A stretch of DNA of 64,000 bases from Actinoplanes sp. M2I2 (GTDB lineage Bacteria; Actinomycetota; Actinomycetes; Mycobacteriales; Micromonosporaceae). The stretch covers positions 124,001 through 188,000 of the forward strand of contig NZ_JALPVJ010000010.1 of NCBI RefSeq assembly GCF_023544445.1. The letters run 5' to 3'. Below, piece after piece: positions 8,001-17,628 of the stretch (positions within the stretch are counted from its first letter, which is position 1; each line of letters opens with the position of its first letter). The translations under genes and the position numbers were made by a program. Below the pieces are notes generated by a model. It was not told where the DNA came from and made no database searches. It saw nothing but the letters and a program-made list of their open reading frames with translations.

Positions 8001-9410
8001 TCAGAGTGGAATCTCCTCGAGGAGGTCGGTGACCACTTCGGCGATCGGAGACCGCTCGGAACGGGTCAGCGTCACATGGGCGAAGATCGGGTGGCCCTTG
8101 AGCGCCTCGATCACCGCCGTGACACCGTCGTGCCGGCCGACGCGCAGGTTGTCGCGCTGGGCGACGTCGTGGGTGAGGATCACCCGCGAGCCCTGGCCGA
8201 TGCGCGACAGAACGGTCAGCAGCACGTTGCGTTCCAGCGACTGCGCCTCGTCGACGATCACGAAAGCGTCGTGCAGACTGCGACCGCGGATGTGGGTCAG
8301 CGGAAGCACCTCGAGCAGCCCGCGGGCCATGACCTCCTCGACGACGTTGGCGTGCGCCACGGCGCCCAGCGTGTCGAAGACGGCCTGGGCCCACGGCGAC
8401 ATCTTCTCGTTCTCGCTGCCGGGCAGATAACCGAGCTCCTGCCCACCGACGGCGTAGAGCGGGCGGAACACGATGACCTTCTTGTGGCGGTTGCGTTCCA
8501 TGGTGGCCTCGAGCCCCGCGCAGAGCGCGAGCGCCGACTTGCCCGTGCCGGCCCGGCCGCCCAGCGAGACGATGCCGATCGACTCGTCGAGCAGGAGGTC
8601 GAGGGCGATCCGTTGCTCAGCCGAACGGCCGCGGAGACCGAACGCCTCACGGTCGCCGCGAACCAGTCGTACGGTCTTGTCGGGGTTGACCCGCGCGAGC
8701 GCCGACCCCCGCGGCGAGTGCACCACGAGGCCCGTGTGGCAGGGCAGGTTCTCCACCTCGTCGAGCTCCAGCTCCTCGCCGCTGTAGAGCGCGCTGACCG
8801 CGTCCTCGCCGAGCTTCAGGTCGGCCATGCCCGTCCAGGTCGGGTCGCTGGCCTGGCCGTGGCGGTACTCGTCGGCGGTGAGCCCGACCGACGCGGCCTT
8901 GACCCGCAGCGGCATGTCCTTGCTGACCAGCGTGACCTCGCGTCCGTCGGCGGCCAGCCCGAGGGCGACCGAGAGGATGCGAGTGTCGTTCGAGTCGTTG
9001 CGGAAGCCCTGCGGCAGCACGCTCTGATCCGCGTGGTTGAGCTCGACCTGGAGCGTGCCGCCCTCGTCGTTGCAGAGGACGGGCTGGTCGAGACGGCCGA
9101 ACTTGATCCGCAGATCGTCGAGGAAACGCAACGACTGCCGGGCGAACCACCCCAGCTCGGGATGGTGACGCTTGCCCTCCAACTCGGAGATGACCACGAG
9201 GGGAATGACCACCTCATGATCGGTGAAGCGGCGGAACGCCGCCGGGTCGGACAGCAGAACCGAGGTGTCCAGAACGAAAACACGGCCCGTCGGGGCCGGT
9301 TCCGCGTCCGCGTGCCTGTCTCGGGACTGGCGTCCCGGGCGCGCTGTCTTCGTGGAGACTTCGGCAGCCGGGTCGCGGGCGACGTCGGCGTCTGATCGGC
9401 GAGATGTCAC
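8001..9410 (-). CDS. phoH2: PIN-PhoH fusion ATPase (PhoH2 type)
   Basis: A 469-residue protein with an N-terminal PIN ribonuclease domain starting at [13 protein letters not shown] (about residue 40). Acidic residues are seen at [14 protein letters not shown] and [13 protein letters not shown]-terminal PhoH ATPase domain carries Walker [14 protein letters not shown] and Walker [11 protein letters not shown]. PhoH2 proteins of mycobacteria couple RNA unwinding to RNA cleavage, so a sequence-specific RNA helicase/RNase role is expected. The GTG at 9410 is preferred because GGAG lies 7 nt upstream; an in-frame start at 9515 would add 35 Arg-rich residues. A strong terminator follows. Confidence 0.95.
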   Translation of the reverse strand: MTSRRSDADVARDPAAEVSTKTARPGRQSRDRHADAEPAPTGRVFVLDTSVLLSDPAAFRRFTDHEVVIPLVVISELEGKRHHPELGWFARQSLRFLDDLRIKFGRLDQPVLCNDEGGTLQVELNHADQSVLPQGFRNDSNDTRILSVALGLAADGREVTLVSKDMPLRVKAASVGLTADEYRHGQASDPTWTGMADLKLGEDAVSALYSGEELELDEVENLPCHTGLVVHSPRGSALARVNPDKTVRLVRGDREAFGLRGRSAEQRIALDLLLDESIGIVSLGGRAGTGKSALALCAGLEATMERNRHKKVIVFRPLYAVGGQELGYLPGSENEKMSPWAQAVFDTLGAVAHANVVEEVMARGLLEVLPLTHIRGRSLHDAFVIVDEAQSLERNVLLTVLSRIGQGSRVILTHDVAQRDNLRVGRHDGVTAVIEALKGHPIFAHVTLTRSERSPIAEVVTDLLEEIPL

Positions 9411-9681
9411 AGGCCTGCTCCAGCGGCGGGCGTGCAACCCGGTACGCCCGCGGTCCGCCACCTCCGGCGCCCGTCTCTCATGCACGGGGTCGGATTGCGG
9501 GGCCCCGTGGCGCACTTGTCGCAGGTCCGGGCCGGCCGGCTGGCTCGGGATGACCCCGTGCCATGACCCAAACGCTAGCGGTCAACTGCGCGGCGCGGTA
9601 GTACGCAAAAACGGGTGACGGACGACGTCCAGGCAAATTTCTCTCGCATGAAACGTCACCTCAGGCGGGTAATCTGACGAC

Positions 9682-10488
9682 GTGGCACAGACTCCGCGTC
9701 CGACCCATCCTCTGAGCATCGACGAGGCCTGGGCGTTCACCGCAGCCAACGCCGCGGCGACCACCTTCTTCTTCGACTTCGACGGCGTGCTCTCACCCGT
9801 CACCGACGACCCCGACGCCTCACAACCGGCGCCGGCCGTCCCCGGTGTGCTGGAACGACTCGCCGAGGTCGTCCAGCGGGTCGCCATCGTGTCGGCCCGC
9901 CCGGTCAGCTTCCTGCGCTCGCGTTTCTCGTCACTCGAGCGTGTCGACCTCTACGGCCTCTACGGCCTCGAGGTGTGGCACGAGGGCGAGGTCGTCACCG
10001 AGCCGGCCGCGCTGCCCTGGGTGCCCGCGATGGCCGACCTGGCCGAGCGGGCCAAGGCCGAGCTGCCCGCGCCGGTCCTGGTCGAATACAAGCGCCTCTC
10101 CGTGGCCCTGCACTACCGCACAGCGCCGCAGGAGGCGCTCGCGGTCGAGCGCTGGGCCCACGAGCAGGCCGAGAGCGTCGGCCTGCGCACCCAGGCCGGC
10201 CGCATGGTGGTCGAGCTCAAGCCGCCGGTCGACCAGGACAAGGGCATGGTCATCACCGAGGGCGTCCGCGACGCCGGCTGCGCCTGGTATTTCGGGGACG
10301 ACATGTCCGACATCAAGGCGTTCGACGCGCTGCGGGCCCGCGAGGCGGTCGACCCGTCGTTCTTCGGGGTCGCGGTCGCCGTGGCCAACCCCGAGACCGG
10401 CGCCGAGGTGTCCAGCGCGGCCGACCTCACCCTCGAGTCGCCCGAGGCCGTCGTCCAGTTCCTGACGGCCGGGCTTACCAGGTTCTAG
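9682..10488 (+). CDS. otsB: Trehalose-6-phosphate phosphatase-like HAD enzyme
   Basis: A 268-residue HAD-superfamily protein of the trehalose phosphatase family, which removes phosphate from trehalose-6-phosphate. Motif I is FFDFDGVLSPV with the nucleophilic and acid/base Asp, motif II is IVSARP, the cap region includes YKRLSVALHYR, and motif IV is YFGDDMSDIKAFDAL. No otsA synthase is adjacent. The start is GTG, with TAATCT ending 6 nt upstream (leaderless type). Motif I has Val where DYDGTL is most common, and this is the only departure noted. It converges with the prenyl synthase across a hairpin. Confidence 0.88.
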   Translation: MAQTPRPTHPLSIDEAWAFTAANAAATTFFFDFDGVLSPVTDDPDASQPAPAVPGVLERLAEVVQRVAIVSARPVSFLRSRFSSLERVDLYGLYGLEVWHEGEVVTEPAALPWVPAMADLAERAKAELPAPVLVEYKRLSVALHYRTAPQEALAVERWAHEQAESVGLRTQAGRMVVELKPPVDQDKGMVITEGVRDAGCAWYFGDDMSDIKAFDALRAREAVDPSFFGVAVAVANPETGAEVSSAADLTLESPEAVVQFLTAGLTRF

Positions 10489-10514
10489 CGTCTCGGGGCG
10501 GCAACTGCCGATGT

Positions 10515-10536
10515 GGCCGGCACCGAGGTGCCGGCC
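10515..10536. terminator. Bidirectional hairpin between otsB and the prenyl synthase
   Basis: The arms ggccggcac at 10515-10523 and gtgccggcc at 10528-10536 flank a cgag loop in the 69-bp convergent gap, so it could stop transcription from either side. Confidence 0.7.
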
Positions 10537-10557
10537 CTGGGCGCCGGGTCTTGGTGC

Positions 10558-11340
10558 TCAGGCGCCGTAACGGCGCTGCCGGTTGCCGTACGACCGCAGC
10601 GCCCGCAGGAAGTCGATGCGGCGGAAATCGGGCCAGTTGGCGTCGTGGAAATAGAACTCCGAGTGCGCCGACTGCCACAGCAGGAAACCGGAGAGCCGCT
10701 GCTCGCCGCTCGTGCGGATGACCAGGTCGGGGTCCGGCTGGCCGCGGGTGTAGAGGTGCTCGGCGATGTGCTCGACGTCGAGGATCTCGGCCATCTCCTC
10801 GATCGTGCGCCCGTTGGCCGCCTGCTCGTGCAGCAGGGAACGCACAGCGTCGGTGATCTCGCGCCGGCCGCCGTAGCCCACCGCCATGTTGACCTCGACG
10901 CCGAGCGTACGGTCGCGGGTCTTCTCCTGGGCCGCCTTGAGCGCGACGGCCGTCGGCCCCGGCAGCAGGTCGAGCGCGCCGACCATGCGCAGCCGCCACG
11001 GGTTGCCGTCCTCGGCCAGCTCGGTGGCGAGATCCTCGATGATCTTCAGGAGCGGGTCGAGCTCGGCCGACGGGCGGCGCAGGTTGTCGGTGGCCAGCAG
11101 ATAGAGCGTGACGTGCTTGATGCCGGCCTGGTCGCACCAGGTCAGCAGCTCCTTGACGCGGGCCGCGCCGACGCGGTGACCGTCGTTGGGGTCGACGAAA
11201 CCCATCTCCCGAGCCCACCGGCGGTTGCCGTCACACATGACGCCGACGTGCTGAGGCACGGGCTTGCCGGCCAGCTTGCCGGCCAGCCGACGTTCATACA
11301 CGCGGTAGAACGGAGTGGAAATCAACGACCGCAGACTCAT
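10558..11340 (-). CDS. (2Z)-isoprenyl diphosphate synthase (UppS family)
   Basis: A 260-residue cis-prenyltransferase. It shows VMCDGNRRWAREMG (catalytic Asp), the HRVGAARVKELLTWC helix, LYLLATDNLRRP, NMAVGYGGRREI, and DLVIRTSGEQRLSGFLLWQSAHSE. The DGNRRWAR form resembles the short-chain Z-FPP synthase Rv1086 of M. tuberculosis, whereas typical UppS enzymes have DGNGRWA. It may therefore make Z,E-FPP or a short prenyl chain for decaprenyl phosphate synthesis; product length cannot be read from the sequence. TAGGGT ends 8 nt before the ATG. Confidence 0.93.
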   Translation of the reverse strand: MSLRSLISTPFYRVYERRLAGKLAGKPVPQHVGVMCDGNRRWAREMGFVDPNDGHRVGAARVKELLTWCDQAGIKHVTLYLLATDNLRRPSAELDPLLKIIEDLATELAEDGNPWRLRMVGALDLLPGPTAVALKAAQEKTRDRTLGVEVNMAVGYGGRREITDAVRSLLHEQAANGRTIEEMAEILDVEHIAEHLYTRGQPDPDLVIRTSGEQRLSGFLLWQSAHSEFYFHDANWPDFRRIDFLRALRSYGNRQRRYGA

Positions 11341-11372
11341 CGCTTGAAACCCTAGCCCTCATCGGTAGCGAC

Positions 11373-12515
11373 TCAAGGGTCGGCCGGGTGACGCTGACCC
11401 AACCGGGCGGCGATACGACCGATCGTGCGAAGGTCGAAAACCCCGTCACCGAGGCCGAGCTCCACCATCCGGTCGAAGACCTCCCCATCTCGGGCAGCCG
11501 CGCCCACCGCGGCGTCGACCACCCACGGCTGCCTGGTCAGCCGGGTGGCGAAGCCGGAGTGCCGCAGGTGCCGGCCGAGCCGGTGACGCAGAGCACGGCC
11601 GTACCGTTCGGCGACCCGCTCGGGACCGGCCGCGGCCGCCTCGCCGGCCAGCGCCCCGGAGAGGACAGCGTAGAAGATGCCCTCCCCCGTGAACGGGTTG
11701 ATCAGCGAGAGCGCGTCGCCGGTGAGCAGTACCCGGCCCCGTGCGGGTGGCGGCCGGCGCGTCGACAACGGCAGGTGGTGCCCGCGCACGCCGGTCGGCT
11801 CGCCGCCGTCCAGCAGCGCGTCGAGGCGTTCCGACAGGTACGCCCGGGAGAGCGGCACACCGCGCAGGACCTCCCCGTAGCCGACGTTCGCGGTGCCGTC
11901 GCCCAGCGGGAACTCCCAGGCATAGGCGGGCCAGCGCTGCCGGGTCGTCACGATGACCTGCTCGGTCGTGTTCGTGGTGGGCGCGTACCCCCGGATGGCG
12001 ACAGCCAGGTGTCCGGGCGGATTGACCGGGTGGCCCAGGGCCCGCCGCACCACCGAGCCGGCGCCGTCGGCCCCGATGACCACACCGGCCCGGAAACGAC
12101 CGTCGATCGTGATGCCGTCCCCGGCCGCGCGCACCGACCGTACGGTGTGTTTGCGCAGGTCGGCCCCGGCCGCGACGGCGGCGCGGACCAACCGCTCGTC
12201 GAAGACCCGCCGGGGCACGGTGTACGCCGCCCGGGGCAGCGGGCGGGCGACCGCCGAGCCGCCCGGACCGACCAGCCGGAGCCGCTCGATGGCCGGGTAG
12301 CCGTCGGTGACCCCGGCCACGCCCAGTCCACGCAGGACGGTCACCGCCTCGGCCGCGATGCCGTCGCCGCAGACCTTGTCGCGCGGGAAGTCGGACCGGT
12401 CGAGCAGCAGGACGCGCGCCCCGGTCCGGCAGGCCGCCAGCGCCGCCGCCGCTCCGGCCGGCCCGGCGCCGACAATCGCAACATCAAAATCTCGCAAGCC
12501 GGCGCGCCCTTCCAT
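11373..12515 (-). CDS. Geranylgeranyl reductase family FAD-dependent oxidoreductase
   Basis: A 380-residue flavoprotein with an N-terminal Rossmann FAD motif DVAIVGAGPAGAAAALAA, the conserved DRSDFPRDKVCGDGI segment (PxxKxCGxG), GADGAGSVVRRALG and the second FAD motif VLLTGDALSLINPFTGEGI. This family reduces isoprenoid double bonds in menaquinone or lipid side chains, or acts on other polycyclic substrates. Its position directly upstream of a Z-prenyl synthase on the same strand, 32 bp apart, supports an isoprenoid role. MenJ-like menaquinone reduction is a reasonable guess but unproven. Confidence 0.88.
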   Translation of the reverse strand: MEGRAGLRDFDVAIVGAGPAGAAAALAACRTGARVLLLDRSDFPRDKVCGDGIAAEAVTVLRGLGVAGVTDGYPAIERLRLVGPGGSAVARPLPRAAYTVPRRVFDERLVRAAVAAGADLRKHTVRSVRAAGDGITIDGRFRAGVVIGADGAGSVVRRALGHPVNPPGHLAVAIRGYAPTTNTTEQVIVTTRQRWPAYAWEFPLGDGTANVGYGEVLRGVPLSRAYLSERLDALLDGGEPTGVRGHHLPLSTRRPPPARGRVLLTGDALSLINPFTGEGIFYAVLSGALAGEAAAAGPERVAERYGRALRHRLGRHLRHSGFATRLTRQPWVVDAAVGAAARDGEVFDRMVELGLGDGVFDLRTIGRIAARLGQRHPADP

Positions 12516-12519
12516 CCCT

Positions 12520-12549
12520 AGCCCCCACCCGCCTCGGGGCTTGGGGGCT
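12520..12549 (-). terminator. Hairpin between membrane protein gene and the FAD reductase
   Basis: The arms agccccca (12520-12527) and tgggggct (12542-12549) flank a 14-nt loop directly after the stop of the 12554-13474 gene on the minus strand. Confidence 0.6.
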
Positions 12550-12553
12550 GAAC

Positions 12554-13474
12554 TTACGCGGTGTCAACACCGCGAGCCGAGTTGTCCACAGGAGCGCGCG
12601 GACGCTGGGCGGCGCCGTCCACATCCTCGGCCGGGCGCCCGTCGAGCCTGGCCGCTCGGTACAGCGCATACCAGGTCAGCACCGCCGCGGCCAGCAGCGG
12701 AGCGCCGTCGCGGATCAGGCCGTCGACGCCCAGCAGGAAGTAGCAGAGCGGCAGGTCCCAGGCCAGCACGAAGACGGTGAGCCAGCCGAGATAGCGCCGG
12801 GCGCCCGCCTTGCCGCGCAGCAGGAAGAACGTGCCCAGCAGCACCGCGTAGCTGACCCCGATGCCCAGCCCCAGCCAGATCAGCACCGCGAGCAACCACT
12901 CCGGACGGTCGCGCAGCTGGCCGAACGAGATCAGACAGGGCACGAGCATGAGCGGGCTGTAGGTGAACGCGGCGATGCGGGCGGTCAGCAGCCAGCCGGT
13001 CACCGGAGCCCGGCGCGGCGCCGCCTCACGAAGGCTGAGTCCCTCACGGGTCAGCACCAGCTTGGTCGGATGCCGCACCAGGTGTTCGCGGACGACCGGA
13101 TGGCGGTAGAGCATGACGACCACGGCGACGCACAGCAGGAGCAGCACCGCGAAGCCGAGGACGCCCGGCAACGGGGGCAGTCCGGAGCGCGGCACGACGA
13201 GCCGGCCGACCGCGAAGACCGTGGTGACGGCCAGGATCAGGCCCAGCGGCCGGGCGACGGCGCGGTCGCGGCGCACCTGCCGGATCAGCAGCAGCCAGCC
13301 CAGCGTGCGCAGCAGGCCCCACCCGGTGCGGACCGCCAGCCCGAAGCCGTGCTCAGGGGCGTACAAGTAGTTGAGGACCTCGACCACGACGGTCGACACG
13401 GCCGTGGCAACCAGCAGGGCGGTCAGCACGCGTAACGCGCGGGGTCGCACCGTTTCAGTTGCCACGGCCGGCAT
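12554..13474 (-). CDS. Polytopic membrane protein of unknown function
   Basis: A 306-residue protein with about seven or eight hydrophobic helices. A charged central loop (YRHPVVREHLVRHPTKLVLTREGLSLREAAPRR, here split as YRHPVVREHLVRH and LVLTREGLSLREAAP) and a hydrophilic C-terminal tail of about 35 residues are also visible. I do not recognise a family. It lies between pckG and the FAD reductase on the same strand and is separated from the latter by a hairpin. The ATG is used; a GTG nine bases downstream is an equally possible start. Confidence 0.75.
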   Translation of the reverse strand: MPAVATETVRPRALRVLTALLVATAVSTVVVEVLNYLYAPEHGFGLAVRTGWGLLRTLGWLLLIRQVRRDRAVARPLGLILAVTTVFAVGRLVVPRSGLPPLPGVLGFAVLLLLCVAVVVMLYRHPVVREHLVRHPTKLVLTREGLSLREAAPRRAPVTGWLLTARIAAFTYSPLMLVPCLISFGQLRDRPEWLLAVLIWLGLGIGVSYAVLLGTFFLLRGKAGARRYLGWLTVFVLAWDLPLCYFLLGVDGLIRDGAPLLAAAVLTWYALYRAARLDGRPAEDVDGAAQRPRAPVDNSARGVDTA

Positions 13475-13494
13475 TTACCCGGTCGGGGCCCGGC

Positions 13495-15327
13495 TTACTC
13501 GGCCAGACGGGCGCGCAGCGCGTCGAGCTCGGCCCAGAGCACGGCCGGCAGCTTGTCGCCGAACTTCGTGAACCACTCGGTGATCTGCGGAATCTCGGCC
13601 AGCCACTCCTCGCGGTCGACCCGGAGGACGGCTTCCAGGTCACGATCGTCCAGGTCGAGACCGGTACGGTCGATCGCGCTCACGGTCGGCACGTGCCCGA
13701 TCGCTGTCTCGATCGCCTCGCCCCGGCCGTCGAGCCGCTCGGCGATCCACTTGAGGACGCGGCTGTTCTCGCCGAACCCGGGCCACAGGAACCGGTCGTC
13801 GTCGCCGCGCCGGAACCAGTTGACGTAGAAGATCCGGGGCAGTTTGCCGGCGTCGCCCGACGCGCCCTTGGCCATGTCGATCCAGTGCTGGAAGTAGTCG
13901 CCGGCGTGGTAGCCGATGAACGGCAGCATCGCCATCGGGTCGCGGCGCACGACCCCGACCTGGCCGACCGCGGCCGCCGTGGTCTCGCTCGACAGGGTGG
14001 CCCCGAGGTAGACGCCGTGCACCCAGTCGCGCGCCTCGGCGACCAGCGGGACGGTCGTCTTGCGGCGGCCGCCGAACAGGATCGCGTCGATCGGTACGCC
14101 CCGCGGGTCGTGATATTCGTCGGCCAGGATCGGGCACTGCTCGATGGGCGTACAGAATCGGCTGTTGGGATGGCTCGACGGGGTCTCCGACTCCGGCGTC
14201 CAGTCCTCGCCCCGCCACGACGTGAGGTGGGCCGGCGGCGTGCCCATGCCCTCCCACCAGATGTCCCCGTCGTCGGTCAGGGCCACGTTGGTGAAGACCG
14301 AGTTGCCGCGGGCGAGCGTGCGCATCGCGTTGGGGTTGGTGTGGAAGTCGGTGCCGGGGGCCACGCCGAACAGTCCGAACTCGGGGTTGGTGGCCCAGAG
14401 ACGGCCGTCCTCGCCGAAGCGCATCCAGGCGATGTCGTCGCCGACGGTCTCGACCTTCCAGCCGGGCAGGGTCGGTTCGAGCATGGCCAGGTTGGTCTTG
14501 CCGCAGGCCGACGGGAAGGCGCCGGCGAGATAGCGGACCTGCCCTTCGGGGGAGGTGAGCTTCATGATCAGCATGTGCTCGGCCAGCCAGCCCTCGTCGC
14601 GGGCGGCCACGCTGGCGATCCGCAGCGCGTAGCACTTCTTGCCCAGCAGCGAGTTGCCGCCGTACCCGGACCCGTACGACCAGATCTCGCGCGTCTCCGG
14701 GAAGTGCGAGATGTACTTGGTCTCGTTGCACGGCCAGGCCACATCGTCCTGGCCCGGCTCGATCGGAGCGCCGACCGAATGCAGCGCGGGGACGAAGGCG
14801 GCGTCCGTGCCCATCGCCTCGAGCACCGCCGTGCCCATCCGCGTCATGATCCGCATGCTGGCCACGACGTAGGGGCTGTCGGTCAGCTCGACACCGAACA
14901 TGGGCTCGGGCGCGTCCAGGGGACCCATGCAGAACGGCACGACGTACATCGTGCGGCCGCGCATGCTGCCGCGGTAAAGGTCGGTCATCACCGCCTTCAT
15001 CTCCGCCGGGTCCATCCAGTTGTTGGTGGGTCCCGCGTCGGCTTCGTCGGCCGAGCAGATGAACGTGCGCTCCTCGACCCGGGCCACGTCGCCGGGGTCG
15101 GTGCGCGCCCAGAAGGAGTTCGGCTTCCTGGACGGGTCGAGCCGGGCCAATGCTCCGGACCCGACCAGCGCGTCGGTGAGGGCGGTCCACTCCTCGTCGG
15201 AGCCGTCGCACCAGACGACGCGGTCGGGGGTGGTGAGGGCGGCGACCTGATCGATCCAGGCCAAGAGGGTCGGGTGCTCGGTGGGCTGGGTTGATTCGGC
15301 GGGCATTGTTTCGGCGGGCTGGGTCAA
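13495..15327 (-). CDS. pckG: Phosphoenolpyruvate carboxykinase (GTP)
   Basis: Converts oxaloacetate plus GTP to PEP, CO2 and GDP, the entry step of gluconeogenesis. The 610-residue length is normal for the GTP-dependent class. Visible landmarks are the P-loop with the reactive cysteine in [15 protein letters not shown] (about residue 275), the metal-site region [36 protein letters not shown], and [16 protein letters not shown]. The start is a TTG at 15327 preceded by GAAGGAGAACG, a near-perfect ribosome-binding site. It is monocistronic in appearance, with a 320-bp upstream gap. Confidence 0.97.
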   Translation of the reverse strand: MTQPAETMPAESTQPTEHPTLLAWIDQVAALTTPDRVVWCDGSDEEWTALTDALVGSGALARLDPSRKPNSFWARTDPGDVARVEERTFICSADEADAGPTNNWMDPAEMKAVMTDLYRGSMRGRTMYVVPFCMGPLDAPEPMFGVELTDSPYVVASMRIMTRMGTAVLEAMGTDAAFVPALHSVGAPIEPGQDDVAWPCNETKYISHFPETREIWSYGSGYGGNSLLGKKCYALRIASVAARDEGWLAEHMLIMKLTSPEGQVRYLAGAFPSACGKTNLAMLEPTLPGWKVETVGDDIAWMRFGEDGRLWATNPEFGLFGVAPGTDFHTNPNAMRTLARGNSVFTNVALTDDGDIWWEGMGTPPAHLTSWRGEDWTPESETPSSHPNSRFCTPIEQCPILADEYHDPRGVPIDAILFGGRRKTTVPLVAEARDWVHGVYLGATLSSETTAAAVGQVGVVRRDPMAMLPFIGYHAGDYFQHWIDMAKGASGDAGKLPRIFYVNWFRRGDDDRFLWPGFGENSRVLKWIAERLDGRGEAIETAIGHVPTVSAIDRTGLDLDDRDLEAVLRVDREEWLAEIPQITEWFTKFGDKLPAVLWAELDALRARLAE

Positions 15328-15649
15328 GACGTTCTCCTTCGGTCGGCACTGACCAATGACCGCAGGGACCGGTGGCGCCGGCCCGGGGGTCTTGAGAGTT
15401 GGCTCAGCCTAAGGCGGGAACACATTCAGTTCGTCGGCCGTCGCTGTGGATAACCGCACAATCTTTGGCTCCGCTGCTCGCAAGCGATCGATCCTTCGCC
15501 GTACGGCGCAGTTCCGCGCAATCTCGTCGGATTCGGCCGAGCCCTGGGGCTGGGCACGCCCAACTCCCGTCGATTTTCGCAAACCGGACTTAACGTCCTA
15601 AGCTGGCTTTCATCGGGCTTTCCTCTTACTCCCGCCGCAGGAGGCAGGA
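15328..15649. other. Divergent intergenic region between pckG and the sigma factor gene
   Basis: This 322-bp stretch holds the promoters of both genes. The sigma gene has a strong AGGAGGCAGGA ribosome-binding site just before its ATG. A plausible sequence ccggacttaacgtcctaagc lies near 15585-15604. No conserved RNA structure, repeat or small open frame could be supported. Confidence 0.4.
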
Positions 15650-16426
15650 ATGACGATCCCGGCCAGTCCGCCGGACGGAAGTCCCGAGCCGCCGGACACC
15701 GAGCTGCTGGCGGCCGTCCGGGCCGGCGACACCGCGGCGTACGGGACGCTCTACGAACGGCACCGCGCGGCGGCCCGGCAGCTGGCCTGGGGCCTGACCA
15801 ACGACCCGGCCGACGTGGACGACCTGGTCGCCGAGACGTTCGCCAAGGTGTTCGCCTCGCTGCGCGCCGGCCGCGGCCCCCTGGTCGCCTTCCGCGCCTA
15901 CCTGCACACGACCATGCGGCACGTCTGTTACCACCGGGCCCGCAGCGACCGCCGGCTCGAGTTCACCGACGACCTGACCCGGTACGACGAGGGCGAGCCC
16001 TACTCCGACCCGGCGCTCGACCGGCTGGAACGGACGTACGCCGCGGCCGCCTTCCGGCAGCTCCCGGAGCGATGGCGTGACGTCCTCTGGCACACCGCCG
16101 TCGAGGGCAACACCCCGGCCGAGGTGGCCGGCAAGCTGGGCATGACGCCCAACGCGGTGGCGGTGCTCGCCCATCGGGCCCGGGAGGGTCTGCGCAGCCT
16201 CTATCTGCAACAGCACGTGACGACCGCCGACCACCCCGAGTGCCGGTGGGCCGGCGACCGGCTCGGCGTCCACCTCCGCGGACGGCTCGCGCCGCGGGAC
16301 GGCAACCGGATGCGCGCCCATCTGGGGTGGTGTGCCGATTGCCGGGAGAAAGTGGCCGAGATTGCCGAGATCAACAAGATTCACCCTCCGTACCGGCAGC
16401 GTCACCATGCGGGGTCCGGCGGTTAA
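15650..16426 (+). CDS. ECF-type RNA polymerase sigma factor with fused C-terminal zinc-finger tail
   Basis: A 258-residue sigma-70 family protein. Region 2 lies at about residues 20-95 (AYGTLYERHRAAARQLAWGL, DVDDLVAETFAKVF, RAYLHTTMRHVCYHRAR). Region 4 lies at about 130-185 (FRQLPERWRDVLWHTAVEG, AEVAGKLGMTPNAVAVLAHRAREGLR). A roughly 70-residue extension follows with HPECRWAGDRLGVHLRG and HLGWCADCREK. The His/Cys spacing of that tail resembles the zinc-finger of anti-sigma factors, which suggests that control is built into the same polypeptide. No separate anti-sigma gene is adjacent; two GtrA genes follow. Confidence 0.9.
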   Translation: MTIPASPPDGSPEPPDTELLAAVRAGDTAAYGTLYERHRAAARQLAWGLTNDPADVDDLVAETFAKVFASLRAGRGPLVAFRAYLHTTMRHVCYHRARSDRRLEFTDDLTRYDEGEPYSDPALDRLERTYAAAAFRQLPERWRDVLWHTAVEGNTPAEVAGKLGMTPNAVAVLAHRAREGLRSLYLQQHVTTADHPECRWAGDRLGVHLRGRLAPRDGNRMRAHLGWCADCREKVAEIAEINKIHPPYRQRHHAGSGG

Positions 16427-16478
16427 GACTCGCCAACGGGAACAGCGGTCCGTGACTGCCCCCGGTACTCTCGGGACC

Positions 16479-17018
16479 GTGCCCGACACCTCAGCGACGC
16501 AGCGCTCCGGCCTGCGCACCAGGTTCCGGGCGCTCATCCGTGAGCTCGGCAAGTTCGGCACGGTGGGCGGCATCGCCTTCGCCATCGACATCGTGATCTT
16601 CAACGTGCTGCTGCAGGCCGACTTCGAGACGCTGATCGCCAAAACCATCTCGACGGTGGTCGCGACGACCTTCGCCTTCGTCGGCAACCGGTTCTGGACC
16701 TGGCGTGATCGGGCCCACACCAACATGGCCCGGCAATACACGGTCTTCTTCGTGTTGAACGCCATAGGCCTGGGCATCGGTCTGGCCTGCCTGGCGATCA
16801 GCCACTACGGTCTCGGACAGCTCTCCCCCGTCTTCCAGACCCAGCTCGCGGACAACATCTCGGGCCAGCTGGTCGGCACCGCGGCCGGCTCGCTGTTCCG
16901 TTTCTGGTCGTACCGCCGGTTCGTCTTTCCGGCGCCGACCGCGCCGGGCACGCCTTCACGACTGGAGCACAGTGCGACGGGTACCCCACCGTCGTCCCCC
17001 GTTCGTGACACGGCGTAA
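16479..17018 (+). CDS. GtrA family membrane protein
   Basis: A 179-residue protein with four transmembrane helices and GtrA signatures KFGTVGGIAFAIDIVIFNVLL, TISTVVATTFAFVGNRFWTWR and GSLFRFWSYRRFVFP. GtrA proteins are thought to move polyprenyl-linked sugars across the membrane for cell-wall or lipopolysaccharide glycosylation. The GTG at 16479 is preferred because TACTCT ends 7 nt upstream; an earlier in-frame ATG at 16332 overlaps the sigma gene by almost 100 bp and is rejected. A second GtrA gene follows 27 bp downstream. Confidence 0.9.
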   Translation: MPDTSATQRSGLRTRFRALIRELGKFGTVGGIAFAIDIVIFNVLLQADFETLIAKTISTVVATTFAFVGNRFWTWRDRAHTNMARQYTVFFVLNAIGLGIGLACLAISHYGLGQLSPVFQTQLADNISGQLVGTAAGSLFRFWSYRRFVFPAPTAPGTPSRLEHSATGTPPSSPVRDTA

Positions 17019-17045
17019 CCGCCCCCTCTCCCGTAAGGTTGACCA

Positions 17046-17588
17046 ATGCCCTCAGCTCGTGCGCTGACGGAACACCTGCGCCGTCTTGCCCCGGAAGTGC
17101 TGGCGTTCGGCGTCATCGGCGCCGGAAACACGCTGCTCTATCTGGTGATCACCTGGGTCGCGCTGCCCATCGGCGCCGTCAAGGCCAGCATCATCGCCAC
17201 CGTCGTGACGACCACGCTCGCCTACATCGCCAACCGCTACTGGACATACCGCAACCACAGCCGCACGGCCCTGAAGCGCGAGTACTCCCTGTTCTTCGGC
17301 TTCAACCTCATCGGCATGGTCATCCAGTCCGGGGCGATCGCCATCGGCAAGTACGGCTTCGGGCTGACCGAGGAGCGCGACGCGCACGCCTTCATGGCCG
17401 TGACCGCGGTCGGCATCGTGGTCGCCACGGTGTTCCGCTTCTGGGCCTACCGCACGTTTGTCTTCCTCAAGCCGCCGGTCGACGGGCACGAGGGCGACCT
17501 CACCGAGCTGGACGCGGTGGCCGGGCTGGCCGAGCTGAGCACCGAGGACGAGCCGGGCAGCGTCGCGCAGCTCGACGCCAGGCGCTAG
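17046..17588 (+). CDS. GtrA family membrane protein (second copy)
   Basis: A 180-residue paralog of the previous gene, with AFGVIGAGNTLLYLVITWVAL, TTTLAYIANRYWTYRNHSR and VFRFWAYRTFVFLKP, four hydrophobic helices and an acidic C-terminal tail of about 35 residues. The ATG at 17046 follows TAAGGT by 6 nt, so it may have its own leaderless transcript despite sitting 27 bp after the first GtrA gene. The two divergent copies may act as a heteromer or serve different lipid-linked sugars. M. tuberculosis also has a membrane protein of this type (Rv3277) beside the PH-domain and birA genes. Confidence 0.9.
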   Translation: MPSARALTEHLRRLAPEVLAFGVIGAGNTLLYLVITWVALPIGAVKASIIATVVTTTLAYIANRYWTYRNHSRTALKREYSLFFGFNLIGMVIQSGAIAIGKYGFGLTEERDAHAFMAVTAVGIVVATVFRFWAYRTFVFLKPPVDGHEGDLTELDAVAGLAELSTEDEPGSVAQLDARR

Positions 17589-17628
17589 CCATTCGTGGTG
17601 GGAGCCCGGCAGCGGTGCGAAACACGCG

